Positions 47,801 through 55,254 of a stretch of DNA of 64,000 nucleotides are shown here, piece after piece. Source of the DNA: Aradus depressus (Eukaryota > Arthropoda > Insecta > Hemiptera > Aradidae); the NCBI GenBank assembly GCA_963662175.1, contig OY759221.1, positions 37,632,045-37,696,044 of the forward strand, in the 5' to 3' direction. Made by a program: the position numbers and the translations under genes. The first letter of the stretch is position 1, and each line of letters starts with the position of its first letter. The notes under the pieces are model-generated. The model was given only the letters and a program-made list of their open reading frames with translations, was not told the origin of the DNA and made no database searches.

Positions 47801-48621
47801 GAGGCTTACAAGTTATAGAGGTAGATTTAGGAAACATTGTATAAAGGCTTTAGAATATGGAAAGGCTCAAGCAGGTAAAGTTCGGCTAAGCCGGTGTTTC
47901 TAGAGCACGACTCAGTGGCTTCCAGAAAAATTGGAAGATTAAAAAAGTGAAAGGATTAAATTGTAGTTGAAATTTTTATTTAGCACCAAACCAGTAAGAT
48001 ACCATTCGAAAGCAAATATACAGCCTGAAAGAAGAGATGTGTAAAAAGGATATATGAACTATAATAAAATCCGAGACTGATTACATAACTTCCCCTATAC
48101 TTTTTATAGCTGGGGAAGTCAAATAGACTTCATTTCTACATCCTTCTTAAGGCCCGCCTGCGTCAAAAGTCTTTAAACTATAATTTTTAAAATTTTTATT
48201 TTTTAAATTTTATTATATAGGTATTGCATAGTTTTTTTTCTATAATTCATTTATTTTAATCCATCTTATTATTTAATCTCCAGACGGCTTAATTTTGAGG
48301 AAAATCTTATAAGCCGACTAGCTAGCCATATTTAAAAATATCTCACAGAAATCCATTTAGTCTATGAACGGGAATTGAATACTTCTGTTCACATTACTTT
48401 TAATTATTATTGCAGTTTTTTTTTATTATTTTCAGAAAATAAAGACATCACCATTAGGAAAAGTAATATGAAAAAAAATATAAAAAATAAAAATTCAAGA
48501 AAAAAAATACCCTTGGAAAGTAATGATACTTTTAAGGAAGCGACATTGATATGCTGCCGAGTTCTCGCCTCAAATACTTACTGTGACGAACAACTACTGT
48601 TTGCTACCAAGCATGAACCAA
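24626..48621 (+). CDS. Axonemal dynein intermediate chain-like gene (DNAI4/WDR78-type), 5' part
   Basis: Six exons join without a frame break: 24626-24685 (phase 0), 29612-29731 (0), 32592-32771 (0), 33309-33413 (0), 36099-36171 (1), 48436-48621 (1). They give about 241 residues, followed by a GTAAGT donor, so the gene continues. The protein has a charged N-terminus, then TIILFDLAPLVSVRDTGEAE, KDSVTQTIPTHFYRDFVQTD, ASEWLIYDAY and FKEATLICCRVLASN. This order (L-x-D-x-x-x-x-V-S...E-A-E; Q-T-x-x; V-Q-T-D-P-I; W-x-x-Y-D-x-Y; I-x-x-R-V-L-A-x-N) is what I remember of the region before the WD40 domain in the inner-arm intermediate chain IC138/WDR78. No WD40 repeats are in view. Expected role: ciliary/flagellar motility, for example sperm. 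The family call is from memory; the exon chain is the firmer claim. Confidence 0.6.
24770..25030 (+). repeat. R1 copy in intron 1
   Basis: TATAGGGGAAGTTATATAAT head, one module, truncated tail. Confidence 0.65.
25168..25510 (+). mobile_element. Full-length SINE-A with AACCTAACCTAACCT tail
   Basis: Complete head (GAGGGCACCGGTAGCTCAGT), box B GTGGGTTCGTAACCC, body and 3' tail of three AACCT units. A good reference copy. Confidence 0.92.
25672..25965 (+). mobile_element. SINE-A copy, head eroded
   Basis: Box B-like GCGGGTACGAAACCC, TTATCTGGGAGGTAAAATAA and the CTTCGGACGGGACGTTAAGC block; a 14-base deletion after GATGTCA; no AACCT tail. Confidence 0.85.
26478..26786 (+). mobile_element. SINE-A copy, diverged head
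   Basis: GAGGGCGTCGGTAGTTTAGT head, GCGGGTTCGAAACACG box B, ends GGGCATGAGCC; the section before GTCGGGCTCATG is shortened. Confidence 0.85.
26880..27115 (-). mobile_element. SINE-A body, both ends lost
   Basis: From the complement of AGCCCGGGC-like DNA to TTTACCTCCCAGATAAAATA. Confidence 0.85.
27704..28043 (-). mobile_element. Near full-length SINE-A
   Basis: Starts TTAGGTTATGACTCATGCCC and ends GAGCTACCGGCCCCCTC, the complement of the head. The tail is reduced to one TTAGG unit. Confidence 0.9.
28683..28959 (-). mobile_element. SINE-A, internally deleted
   Basis: Body shortened after GTACCTGATATCGCACGC; head present as GAGCTACCTGCGTCCTC. Confidence 0.8.
29012..29230 (+). mobile_element. 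SINE-A central fragment
   Basis: CTTAGGTTTTTTTATCTGGA to CAAAGCGAAGAAACAGCG. Confidence 0.75.
29612..29731 (+). CDS. Dynein IC-like gene, exon 2
   Basis: TATTTTCAG acceptor and GTAATA donor, 40 codons, phase 0 at both ends. Charged (RTKERRERTT) then a PWPSEPRILSEEER segment. It lies between SINE-A copies. Confidence 0.7.
29757..29908 (-). mobile_element. SINE-A 3' fragment immediately downstream of exon 2
   Basis: TTGTGACTCATGCCAGGGCT to TAGGCAAAATTG, 25 bases after the exon 2 donor. Confidence 0.7.
29910..30110 (+). repeat. R1 fragment
   Basis: Head, shortened module and tail TTCGTGCTGGGGAAGTATAT followed by GATTCACCGACC. Confidence 0.6.
30115..30330 (-). CDS. Lys/Arg-rich open frame, probably element-derived
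   Basis: The frame (30328 down to 30086) reads MSHMNSKYARNYRKRKSEES then KKPKKSSAEQMQELRQHRKK. A K-P-K-x-x-A-E-x-M-x-x-x-R-x-x-R-K-K stretch like this occurs at the start of several transposon-encoded and Helitron-type proteins. It ends inside R1-like DNA, so the C-terminus is not native. Function unknown. Confidence 0.3.
30331..30690. other. Gene-free stretch, higher GC
   Basis: Looks like the upstream side of the Lys-rich frame (mixed composition, CGCTCACACTAG, ACGTCATAGG). No exon recognised. Confidence 0.3.
31090..31490 (-). repeat. R1 copy, reverse
   Basis: Begins CGGTGAATCACCGGCTATGT, the complement of the R1 tail, through two modules to TCAGTAGGTGTCGTCC. A head fragment is at 30700-30790. 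Confidence 0.7.
31495..32420 (-). mobile_element. LINE fragment (I/R1-type C-terminal end)
   Basis: GC-rich compared with its surroundings. Minus-strand coding at 32008-32313 and a 3' region with GACTGTTCCAGTCCAGAGG, echoed in reverse near 63880. A short direct repeat (GCACCTGGGAGG units at 32129-32162) lies within it. Confidence 0.55.
32008..32313 (-). pseudogene. LINE ORF2 C-terminal CCHC-like segment
   Basis: Reads RTGRQEEVGITRLRIGHARL then CDLCHLPVSVYHVFTECSFY. TRLRIGH(T/A)RL followed by C-x2-C...H...C is the tail of many I/R1/jockey-group ORF2 proteins beyond the RNase H or RT region. Upstream domains are missing. Confidence 0.65.
32592..32771 (+). CDS. Dynein IC-like gene, exon 3
   Basis: AATTATAG acceptor and GTAACA donor, 60 codons, phase 0. 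It contains the TIILFDLAP...SVRDTGEAEEC motif used for family recognition. Confidence 0.75.
32816..33190. mobile_element. hAT-like terminus (one end only)
   Basis: TAGTGGCGGATCTACAATTT followed by GGGGGCCC resembles the CAGTGGCGGA termini of the hAT copy at 12110. I found no partner terminus or target duplication. Confidence 0.35.
33309..33413 (+). CDS. Dynein IC-like gene, exon 4 (duplicated at 10.5 kb)
   Basis: TTTAAG acceptor and GTGAGA donor, 35 codons, phase 0. Contains SVTQTIPTHFYRDFVQTDPI. The source or sister of the pseudo-exon at 10581-10685. Confidence 0.78.
33695..34079. mobile_element. MITE M1, second copy, TA-flanked
   Basis: TIR TCGTCGGTCTAAACGTGATA and its complement, TA at 33693-33694 and 34080-34081. 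The paralogous segment near 10978 provides the uninterrupted site (TTTCATAT-AATTC). Confidence 0.92.
34490..35711. mobile_element. Possible 1.2-kb inverted-repeat element
   Basis: Ends TAGGTCGCCATGTTTTTCTT and the complement of AAAAACATAGCGCCCTA, followed by matching TTTTCAAATTCT. Minus-strand DNA near 34990-35060 reads CYSCGRKK in one frame and CAKCH in another, hinting at a frameshifted Cys-rich transposase tail (piggyBac-like?). No TTAA duplication is seen. 34630-34710 holds three TTTACACACATGAAACACA-like repeats. Confidence 0.4.
35846..35882. repeat. (AT)n microsatellite
   Basis: About 15 AT units followed by a T run, in intron 4. Confidence 0.9.
36099..36171 (+). CDS. Dynein IC-like gene, exon 5
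   Basis: ACCAAAG acceptor and GTACGT donor; 24 codons plus one base (phase 1). Reads DVGCCASEWLIYDAYKETEK, the W..YD.Y motif expected after VQTDPI. Confidence 0.72.
36740..36943 (-). mobile_element. LINE-B relic with internal tandem duplication
   Basis: TTCAAGAAGTGGGGAAGGAC occurs twice 37 bases apart. The sequence parallels 21600-21670 in LINE-B (CTTCAAGAAGTGGGGAAAGG). It is the target into which the jockey LINE inserted; its continuation is at 37680. Confidence 0.5.
36955..37667 (-). mobile_element. 5'-truncated jockey-clade LINE with 12-bp target duplication
   Basis: Flanked by AGCATATGAATT at 36943-36954 and 37668-37679. The 3' tail on the minus strand is (TAAA)n-like, and 713 bp remain. 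Truncated 5' end, short tail and exact duplication are the marks of target-primed insertion. Confidence 0.92.
36957..37667 (-). pseudogene. Jockey ORF2 C-terminal domain
   Basis: WANKWRLKINRDKSLQTTF, VRYLGLHLDRRLTWTTHI, ILKPIWTYGIEIWGSAKKSN and RHIANAPFYVSN are consecutive conserved blocks of the end of RT and the post-RT region in jockey-type elements. The frame is open to a stop near the tail. Residues before WANKW come from flanking DNA, not the element. No endonuclease or catalytic FADD box is present. Confidence 0.88.
37845..38880. other. Gene-free stretch
   Basis: AT-rich DNA without SINE or R1. A minus-strand run near 38404-38450 (MDKIYRIGST before a stop) is too short to call. Confidence 0.35.
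38891..39124. repeat. 37-bp tandem repeat, about 6 units
   Basis: Unit ATTTAATTAAAGCACAAGTA plus ATAACGTAAAAAATGAA repeated almost without change, so recently expanded. Confidence 0.97.
39190..39330 (+). repeat. R1 terminal module
   Basis: CATCGATGTAATAAGTAGTG through TTGGTTTTGGAGGGAGAGC. Confidence 0.6.
39412..39555 (+). mobile_element. SINE-A 3' fragment
   Basis: GTAGCCACGAGGCTGTACATCGTTCAGG to CTCTCGGATAGTCA is colinear with the last third of SINE-A. Confidence 0.7.
39634..40268 (+). CDS. Candidate small gene, two exons, intron invaded by SINE-A
   Basis: Exon a, 39634-39711, reads MTLPFDLSRSETKLSFRSRS then IALKLL and ends at a GTAAGG donor in phase 0. Exon b, 40116-40268, begins after TATTTCAAG in phase 0 and reads AVHIEAEYESLIDISSSEKE, with VCKYCKEERKLGSERLIE before a GTAAGA donor. 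Removing the SINE and one target copy leaves an intron of about 60 bases, a common arthropod size. A further exon with a proline run over the C-homopolymer (from 40344) is possible. No family recognised. It lies inside intron 5 of the dynein IC-like gene, same strand, but does not fit that gene's phase. Confidence 0.4.
39749..40088 (+). mobile_element. Full-length SINE-A with 16-bp target duplication
   Basis: Flanks TAACTTACTGATTGTA (39733-39748) and TAACTTACTAATTGTA (40089-40104), one mismatch. It ends in AACCTAACC. It lies within the short candidate intron next to the acceptor. Confidence 0.95.
40377..40395. repeat. 19-base C homopolymer
   Basis: An uninterrupted C run, unusual in this AT-rich DNA. 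Possibly i-motif or G-quadruplex forming on the other strand. Confidence 0.95.
40396..41650. other. Gene-free stretch with a hairpin and a shared fragment
   Basis: 40961-41015 holds CTTCAGCCATGACTTAA and its inverse TTAAGTCGTGGCTGAAG. Fragments of the same repeat recur near 47520-47600 and 51740-51830 (TGTGAAATAGACAATATTTT). No exon seen. Confidence 0.5.
41655..42560 (-). mobile_element. SINE-A split by a GAAAC-rich inverted-repeat insertion
   Basis: SINE parts at 41658-41745 and 42397-42555. The insertion (about 41746-42396) has CACTGGAGAAAC on the left and GTTTCTCCAGTG on the right, with possible ACTCTG target repeats, and many GTTTCATGAAAC-like motifs. A second short SINE piece (42230-42290) is embedded in it. 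Confidence 0.55.
42561..43171. other. Gene-free stretch
   Basis: Higher-GC segment 42750-43000 without splice-flanked frames. No known element. Confidence 0.35.
43202..43726 (-). mobile_element. Non-autonomous Helitron with intact termini
   Basis: Read on the minus strand it starts TCATATATATAAAGCTGAAA and ends with the hairpin CCCGGGCAACGCCGGG, 8 bases, then CTAG, sitting between A and T. These are the Helitron rules. It contains two tandem copies of an internal module of about 130 bp. A 30-bp direct repeat flanks it (43172-43201 and 43726-43755), which Helitrons do not normally make. Confidence 0.88.
43857..44057 (+). mobile_element. SINE-A, internally deleted
   Basis: GAGGGCGCCGGTAGCTCAGA head and box B, then a jump from CCTGTACG to CTCTGGTAGTTGG. 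Confidence 0.85.
44417..44997. mobile_element. hAT-type MITE with CAGGAGTGGCCAACC termini
   Basis: Left CAGGAGTGGCCAACCC, right GGGTTGGCCACTTCTG, with subterminal GCGGGCC motifs on both sides, a widespread hAT terminus type. TACAACCT occurs just before the left end (44409-44416) and four bases beyond the right end (45002-45009), a slightly displaced 8-bp duplication. Confidence 0.8.
45010..46775. other. Gene-free stretch with a mixed-composition segment
   Basis: 45860-46130 is GC-richer, with a 37-codon frame from 45887, without homology I recognise. Rest AT-rich. Confidence 0.3.
46780..46847 (+). CDS. Candidate coding exon (22 codons plus 2 bases)
   Basis: ATG at 46780 opens MNCVTFRKYKTALGGDELRR then EN and a perfect GTGAGT donor (phase 2). 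A TATATAG acceptor at 46770 would add KED in frame, so it could be internal. Composition differs from surrounding repeats. No partner exon is found in the window. Confidence 0.35.
46927..47319 (-). mobile_element. Helitron copy with single internal module
   Basis: Near-identical to the first 200 bases of the 43.2-kb copy, but with only one module and the 3' terminus CTAT instead of CTAG. Ends at the complement of TCATATATATAAAG. Confidence 0.85.
47320..48400. other. Gene-free intron end
   Basis: AT-rich, with one fragment of the 40.9-kb repeat at 47510-47600 and an R1 head in reverse at 48070-48120. Confidence 0.4.
48436..48621 (+). CDS. Dynein IC-like gene, exon 6
   Basis: TATTTTCAG acceptor and GTAAGT donor. 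Only the phase-1 entry is open, matching exon 5. A lysine-rich insert (KNIKNKNSRKK) precedes TFKEATLICCRVLASNTYCD. It exits at phase 1. The preceding 12.3-kb intron holds most of the mobile elements of the window. Confidence 0.72.
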
Positions 48622-48769
48622 GTAAGTAAAAATTATGATTACCTCACGTGGCTGTTACAATTAATTGTTCCTTAATTTCTAACCAATGATATCTCTAGAT
48701 ATTAAGGAGCGGTGTAGGCAATCTCAAATGTGATCCCCCAAATTCATACGGTAGAAATATTAATTATAA

Positions 48770-49140
48770 TAATATTTATTAGTTAAACCATAACATGGTA
48801 ATAGGATACATCATAAGAATGTATACATTAAGATAGCTTATAAATTAGATACATAAGCAGATATTAACTCTTAGAGTCTAACTCACATGGATTAGAATTA
48901 ACTATAGTACTAAAAAATAAAACGAAATGAATAAATAAATACTTGTAAATATGAGTACAAAAATAAGAATATTAATAAATACATTGGATATTTTTTTTTT
49001 TTTAATTTAATTAAAAATATGATAATCATTTTTTATAACATTTCCAGAAATGTTTTTTTCACGACATTTCGGGACGTTCTTACATCCCTTCATCACAATG
49101 TGCGAAATATAGAAAAGCAAAAAAAATAAATAATAACAAT
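48770..49140 (-). mobile_element. LINE-B 3' end, third copy, interrupted
   Basis: Minus-strand UTR with the CTGATGA-like hairpin at 49066-49098 and an ATT-rich tail near 48770. It continues at 49860-49930 after an intervening stretch. AACAATTATAAAAA occurs on both sides of 49151-49318, consistent with an insertion. Confidence 0.6.
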
Positions 49141-49379
49141 TATAAAAAGAGGGAGTCCCTTTCTTCTTTTACAGATGAATAAGTAGCATCCTGGCAGAAT
49201 GAAGACCTGAAGAAGTCACATTCAGTGACGAAAATTTGGCAGAAATTCTACAAGTTTGTTTTCTTCTAGCCTCATTTCTCCTTCTTCTTATTACATCGTT
49301 GGTCAATCCCTCCCTGTATAACAATTATAAAAAATATACATAAATAAAAAAAATAAAAAAATAATAATAAAAAACCGGG

Positions 49380-49780
49380 TGCGTGCAACTCCGATGCGTG
49401 GCGAAATGAGCGTGACAACGTCTGAGTTGCGAGATAGCGAAAGTGTCAAGAAACCTTTAAACAATTTAAAGAACCTTGAAACAATTTAAAAACAATATAG
49501 AAAGAAAACATTTATAAGCATAATAGTTAAAAAACGAGTTTATTATTAATATTATTAATCTGTATATATCTAATAATAATATTGGATAACTAGGTTATCT
49601 GTATATACACATAGTAACAGCTGTACTATAATATATATTCTGTATTAGTAGTAACAGCTGTCTCTCTCTCTCTCGGCGCATGCGCGATACGTGTGTTACT
49701 TGTTACCGAAAGTAACATAACGCAGTTTTCGAACATGGGGTGCCAGCCTACCAAATTATAAGACGTTGTCACGTCAAAAA
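49380..49780. other. Unassigned insert in LINE-B
   Basis: GTGACAACGTCT (49409) and AGACGTTGTCAC (49760) form an inverted pair. CT/CTCTCT run at 49660. Possibly a small transposon. Confidence 0.35.
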
Positions 49781-50129
49781 TAAAAATAACGAGAAAAACC
49801 AAAATAAAAGATATTAGTATACAAATAATAAAAAATAGATTCGACAGACAAAAGGACATCTCCTTTAAGGAGGATCTCTGGCAAAAAAAAAGTAAGCTAT
49901 GTATCAAATAATGTTTATTGAATATGAATCACGAACACAACTTCTATAATGTCAAGACAAAATTCTAACCATTAAATAATGATAAAGGCTGCCTTTCATT
50001 TCTATTTTTAGTGATATTTGGAGCTTTATTTCCTCCTCCCGGAGATTTCGCCATTGATTCTCCTTCTTTTAAATAAACTTTTTACACTACCATTATTTTA
50101 TTTTTGGTTTACTTTCCCAGTTATACGAA

Positions 50130-50340
50130 TTATAGGAGATGTTATGTAATCGGTCAGAAATTGGATGCGGAGTTTTCAACTCAATTTCATGTTTCCGACC
50201 CTTTGATTTCAAAAATAAAATATCTGTCTGTCTGAGAACACGATAACTGCCGATAGAATGTTATTTGTGAAAAGTCTCCATCGAATTTCAGACAGATTAC
50301 ATAACTTTCTCTATACCTCTTATAGCTGGAGCTTATAAAA
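50130..50340 (+). repeat. R1 head with partial module
   Basis: TATAGGAGATGTTATGTAAT to GATTACATAACTTTC, a shortened copy ending in an inverted head. Confidence 0.6.
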
Positions 50341-50399
50341 AAATAGGTATAATGAGCTAGTGTTTTTATGTTTATTAGTACAGAAGAATCGTCAGTTTC

Positions 50400-51500
50400 A
50401 GTACATAAGCTAATATAGCAGCTAATGGGGAGCCGCGTAATTATTCATTTCTCTGCAGGGGCAGTACCAACCCCTTCATTTGCCACCCCATATCTATTTT
50501 TTATTCTCCCTTATATACACAACTGTATATATAAAGTTATATATACTTTTTCATTTATATATAATATACAGTATAAACTCTATATAGCGACACTTAAGTG
50601 ACTGCGCATTTTATGGCGTTATTGAGAGTTGTCGTTAAATGAAGAGAAGAAAAATCAATACATATTACATTAGATTTAATAGTATTTTACTATTATAATA
50701 TATATTTACTAATAAAGTATAAAATTTACAAAGAACACAATCATATTGATACAAATAACAATTATTGCTTATAGTCTGTTATCTTCGTCTGACGTTTTTT
50801 GCTGCTCCAGTATTTTAATTGTATTTCTTATGTATTTTATTCATATCTTGGGATACTGTGGGATCAACCTGCCTTGCAAGGTAATCATAACAAACAAAAG
50901 AATGAATTTCTTAGAATCTTCGGTACGTTTGCTGCCGACAGTCGAGGCAAATACGTGCTAGACAATAAAACAACAATATAACAAACAAAAGAACGTACAC
51001 AGCTGCAGTCTTATTAATTTGGGCAACTTGAAAGTACTGTTTATTGCTTAGTAATGACGTATTGTTGTCGTTATTTAGAGTGGATGTGATGCTACATAGA
51101 GTGTATCATTGTATGGACAACAAGGTAAACCAACCAGATTCAAGTAATTTCGATGTTTTAGGGAGTTTGTCGTTAAATCGAGTGACGTTAAATGGAGTTT
51201 ACACTGTATATGTATATACTTTTTTCATTTGTATAATATATAAACTTGCTAGTTTTAGATCTTAGATTTAAAATTGTAATTGTATTTTGGTAGAAGTTCT
51301 TTGATATGTAGTATTAAATATTTTTTTCTAAAGGGCTACTGGCCAATAGCGTTATTCATTTCCCTACAGGGGCAGTACCAACCCCTTCATCGCCACCCCT
51401 GTCTACTTTTTACTCCCATTCAACTACGCAACTGTTTTAATGTAATAATTTTTTTTCATATCTATATTATATTAATTCATTAGTGTTAGGTTCTTTAAGA
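50400..51500. repeat. Diverged direct repeat split by a pogo-like MITE
   Basis: CAGGGGCAGTACCAACCCCT occurs at about 50457 and 51366 with matching flanks, implying a tandem duplication; between them sits the TA-flanked element at 50569-51206. Confidence 0.65.
50569..51206. mobile_element. pogo/Tigger-like MITE
   Basis: Left CAGTATAAACTCTATATAGC, right complement CAGTGTAAACTCCATTTAAC, TA on each side. The repeated GTCGTTAAAT theme is typical of Tigger-type termini. No intact transposase. Confidence 0.78.
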
Positions 51501-51599
51501 AAAAAAGTATGCATATATAGTAAAAGTAATGTAAATGAGACTTAATTTCTCGTGCAACACTGTAAGATAGATAGCAAAGCTAACTCCGGGCTCTATAAT

Positions 51600-52440
51600 A
51601 TATTATATATATTTATATTATATACGTGTATATATATATATATATATATTATATATAGTGTGTTTAAGACTTTACTGTACAGGAGAAAAAGATGGGGAAA
51701 AAAACCAGTGGTGGCTGTAGAAGTGTACAGTATGGATTGTAAACTAGTTGAACTTCCATTTAGTATTTGTTAAGTAGTGGCTGATGATTACTTCCATATA
51801 TTATATGTTTTGTGAAATAGACAATATTTTGAAAAAAAAAAAACATACGTTTTCATTATTTTTTATTGAATGTTTCACAATATCTCTACAGAAAATGTTA
51901 AATATCACTCGTTCAAAGATAATATAAGGTGGATCATATTCTGGGACATTCTTACCCTCTACATATTACATTAGGGACGGTAGTGACAATGCAGATTGTG
52001 TTCAGAGCGAGAGGAAAGATGTTAGGGCTGAACTTTAGGCAGGGCCAGCTTCTCTCCAGATACTCAATGGGAAAGATTGGCACTGACTGTCTATTCATAC
52101 AAGACCGATGATATTTAAAATAAACCTTTACAGTTACATCCATGTTCGTTGTTTTTCTTATTACAGTACCTAGTTTATTGTTCAATTTTACTACAATTGT
52201 TTTGCTATTTCTATTTTCTGCCTTATTTATATTATTATTTTTCTTTTTTTTTCTTTATTTTCTTTTTTTATGTCTCATATGTACAATTTCTACAGGAATT
52301 CCCTTTATTTAGTATGAACTTTCATTATTTATTTATTTTTATGACCCTCTCTCCTGTCAGACGGCCTTGGCCATTGCCAATATTGTATACTCGAATAGCT
52401 TGTAAGTTTATGTATAAATAAAGTATATATTCATTCAATT
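51600..52440. other. Gene-free stretch, possible LINE 3' end
   Basis: AT microsatellites at 51600-51660. 52260-52440 ends AATAAAGTATATATTCATTC, resembling a LINE tail with (ATTC)n. A 60-codon frame at 51929-52111 has no recognised relatives. Confidence 0.35.
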
Positions 52441-52669
52441 ATATATATTTATATATATATTTACACAAAAAAGCTTAGTAGGATTCTGTATTTAACTAAT
52501 TGAGTTGCGGTTGTTTTTCCAATTGAGCCCTTCACCTGGATGGTTATGGTGGTTGTATATTCGGAGATCTCTCGGTTCTATTGTTTAGCTGGCTGATGGC
52601 TCAAGTCGAGTCTCGTGGTGAAGGATCCATCTCCTTTCTCTAATATAAATGTTCTCCAATAGAGAAGCG

Positions 52670-52892
52670 AGTTCCTATTATACCCGAGACCTCACTCTCT
52701 CTGTCTCTCTCTCTCTCTGGCTACAAGATCCCCCGATCCGGAATTTCAATTACATTCGTCCCTTCTCGAGTGTTTACCGGCTACTTGAGCACTCAATCAC
52801 TCGCTCACTTCTATTTTCCGGATCATGATAATGTTGTGCTACTCTCCCACTCTACTCCTTTCGTACAATTCCTTCTCCTATTTCAATCCAAA

Positions 52893-52932
<40 letters not shown>

Positions 52933-52935
52933 ATG
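52670..52935. repeat. (CT)n tracts
   Basis: CT runs at 52672-52720 and 52888-52933 flank a mixed-composition segment. They could be GAGA-factor sites but no gene is adjacent. Confidence 0.85.
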
Positions 52936-53056
52936 TGGTGTTTGGACAAAAGGGCTTAAGTCAGCAAATCTGAATTTTAGGAGTGGAATTTCTGAAGATT
53001 TGAAAAATTCCTGCAAATCAGATAGAACACATTTATGTTACTTGAAATATTATTTC

Positions 53057-53378
53057 TATGCGTGCTTGCCTTCTGAGCTCAAGAACGTGGGTTCGAAACC
53101 CGACCGAGGCCCTTAGTTTTATCTGGGAGAAAAATAAACTTAACCACGCCGTCCTTCGGATGGGACGTTAAGCGATGGTCCCGAGCCCTTACGATGTCAG
53201 GTACTCGTTAAAGACCCCTACCCTTGGTGAATAAAAAATTTAGGGTAGGCAAAATTTAGGACTCCCACAGTAGAGTCGGGCTCATGTCCACCAGAGTGAC
53301 GAAAGAGCGCTCTGGTAGTAGGCGATATGACCTCGTAGTTAAAGCCCGGGTATGAGTCATAAAACCTCCCCTAACCTG
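53057..53378 (+). mobile_element. SINE-A, first 20 bases missing
   Basis: From TATGCGTGCTTGCCTTCTGA through box B to a tail CCTCCCCTAACC. Confidence 0.9.
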
Positions 53379-53968
53379 TTAAGTATCATATTGATTTTTA
53401 CCCTAAACAGTCGATTGTTCTGAAAGGAACGGGAAATCTTAGTTGATTAATTCTTTCTAGGAAAGTACATTGCCGGTGAAGTTTTCTTTAATTATAGTGT
53501 TTCGTCAAAATATGATCTTTTTGAAGTTTTTCGATTAAATTGGTCGTTTTTTTTCTTTATTTTATTTATTATTCTCTCATATTAATCACAATATTTTCAG
53601 CAATATAATGAAATACAGTTATGAATTATAGTGGAGCCCCAATAATCCGAATCAATGATTATAAAGGGTTGTTTGGATAATTGAATATTTGGAATGACTT
53701 TTCCGCCTATAATTTCCACCAATTGGTGTTACCTTAGATCTCTCTTGAAGTAGTCAGGTAAACTGAGCCAATTCTACAAGACACATAAGAAAATGTTAAG
53801 GTTTTTCTTTTAACTGGGCTCTGTTCTATAGATGAGGAAAACTAACAACATTTTCCTCCTTTTCAACTTTCAATATCCGATTCCCAATATCTGAAACATC
53901 AAAATGGTATTCCGTTAAATTCTAATTAGGAAGCTTTCTGATCTTCGACTTCACTTTCTGCTAATAGT

Positions 53969-54185
53969 AAAATGGAGCTCTCATATTGTAATAAAACAAA
54001 GCTCAAATTATAATAAAACAAAGCTCATATAGCAATAAAACAAAGCTCAAATTATAATAAAACAAAGCTCATATTGCAATAAAACAAAGCTCATATTGCA
54101 ATAAAACAAAGCTCAAATTATAATAAAACAAAGCTCATATTGCAATAAAACAAAGCTCAAATTATAATAAAACAAAGCTCAATTA
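53969..54185. repeat. 23-bp tandem repeat, about 9 units of two types
   Basis: Units AAAGCTCATATTGCAATAAA(ACA) and AAAGCTCAAATTATAATAAA(ACA) alternate irregularly, so two variants spread together. Confidence 0.95.
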
Positions 54186-54242
54186 CATAGTTTGCTTCAG
54201 GAAATTGTTATAATTTCTTTGTTATATTTCCCATACCATATA

Positions 54243-54885
54243 CAGTAGAACCTCTATTAATCGAACATCAAGGGAGACGCCGAAAAATCCGAGTTATATA
54301 GTTTTCGACAGGCGGATTTTGATTCGACTTGTAGAGGTTAAGATTCATTCCAACTAATTTTGAGTTAGAGAGGTGAAATAAATAAAAATTCAAGTTACAG
54401 AGGTAACAAACATATTTATATTTATTATAAATCAACATTATTTCAAAACATTCTTAAAAATAAAAAATACGTAGTATATGTAGGTATTAAAAAAAGTCAG
54501 TAATTTTTTTTGCTTTAGATAATTGGTAATCCTATTTATTGTATACTCCTAAATTGTTTTCTAAGAAACAATGGTGTACATTGTCGGCAAATTCTTAAAG
54601 TCGGTAACTTATTTTTCTTCGAGCTATAGAGGTAATAAGTTTGTAAAGGTTGTAAAATAAAACATTGCTATGTTCGAGATACAGAGGTCAAATTTATTTT
54701 TTCGAGTTATAGAGGGAAAATATGTACCAAAATGGCTTGTAGGGACTCACTGATTATTTCGACTAATAGAGGGTTGAGATTTCGAGTAATAGAGGTTTTG
54801 GGGCTTGAAGGAAAAGGAACAAAACTTTTTTTCGAGTTTTGGAGGTTTTCGACTTATCGAGGTTCGACTTAAAGATGTTCTACTG
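54243..54885. mobile_element. Tigger-like MITE, TA-flanked
   Basis: Left CAGTAGAACCTCTATTAATC, right complement CAGTAGAACATCTTTAAGTC. Internal GAGTTATAGAGGT motifs recur at least eight times in both halves. 643 bp. Confidence 0.85.
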
Positions 54886-55089
54886 TAATGGAGTTTGACT
54901 CCTGCAGGAAAATCCATATTCGATACATTGTGTCGATATAATTCATTACTGTAAGGCCAAATGGTCGATTAATTTTGGAAGTAGTGCGAAAACTAAAATG
55001 ATTAATTCGTTCTGGGAAACTTTTCTTCTACGATTAGATGCGTTAAGCTTCCCGTCTGTTCTTCGTACTATATGAAAGAAGTTAGTTAA

Positions 55090-55240
55090 TTATGGTGCCT
55101 CATGCCCGGGCTTTACAATGTCATTTCCCCTACTACCAGATCTCACTTTCGTCGCTGTGGTGGACATGAGCCTGACTCTACTAAAAGAGTCCTTAATTTT
55201 ACCCAGCCTAAATTGTAATTCAACTAGGGTAAGTGTCTTT
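55090..55240 (-). mobile_element. SINE-A 3' fragment
   Basis: CTCATGCCCGGGCTTTACAA to CAACTAGGGTAAGTGTCTTT. Confidence 0.75.
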
Positions 55241-55254
55241 ACCGTGGAATTTAA

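Noticed and set aside
49626..49907. 93-codon minus frame
   Set aside because: Translation of interrupted LINE-B DNA and simple sequence; no conserved motif.
53630..53720. Another pogo-type terminus (AGTGGAGCCCCAATAATCCG)
   Set aside because: No matching opposite end or TA-bounded partner could be found by eye.
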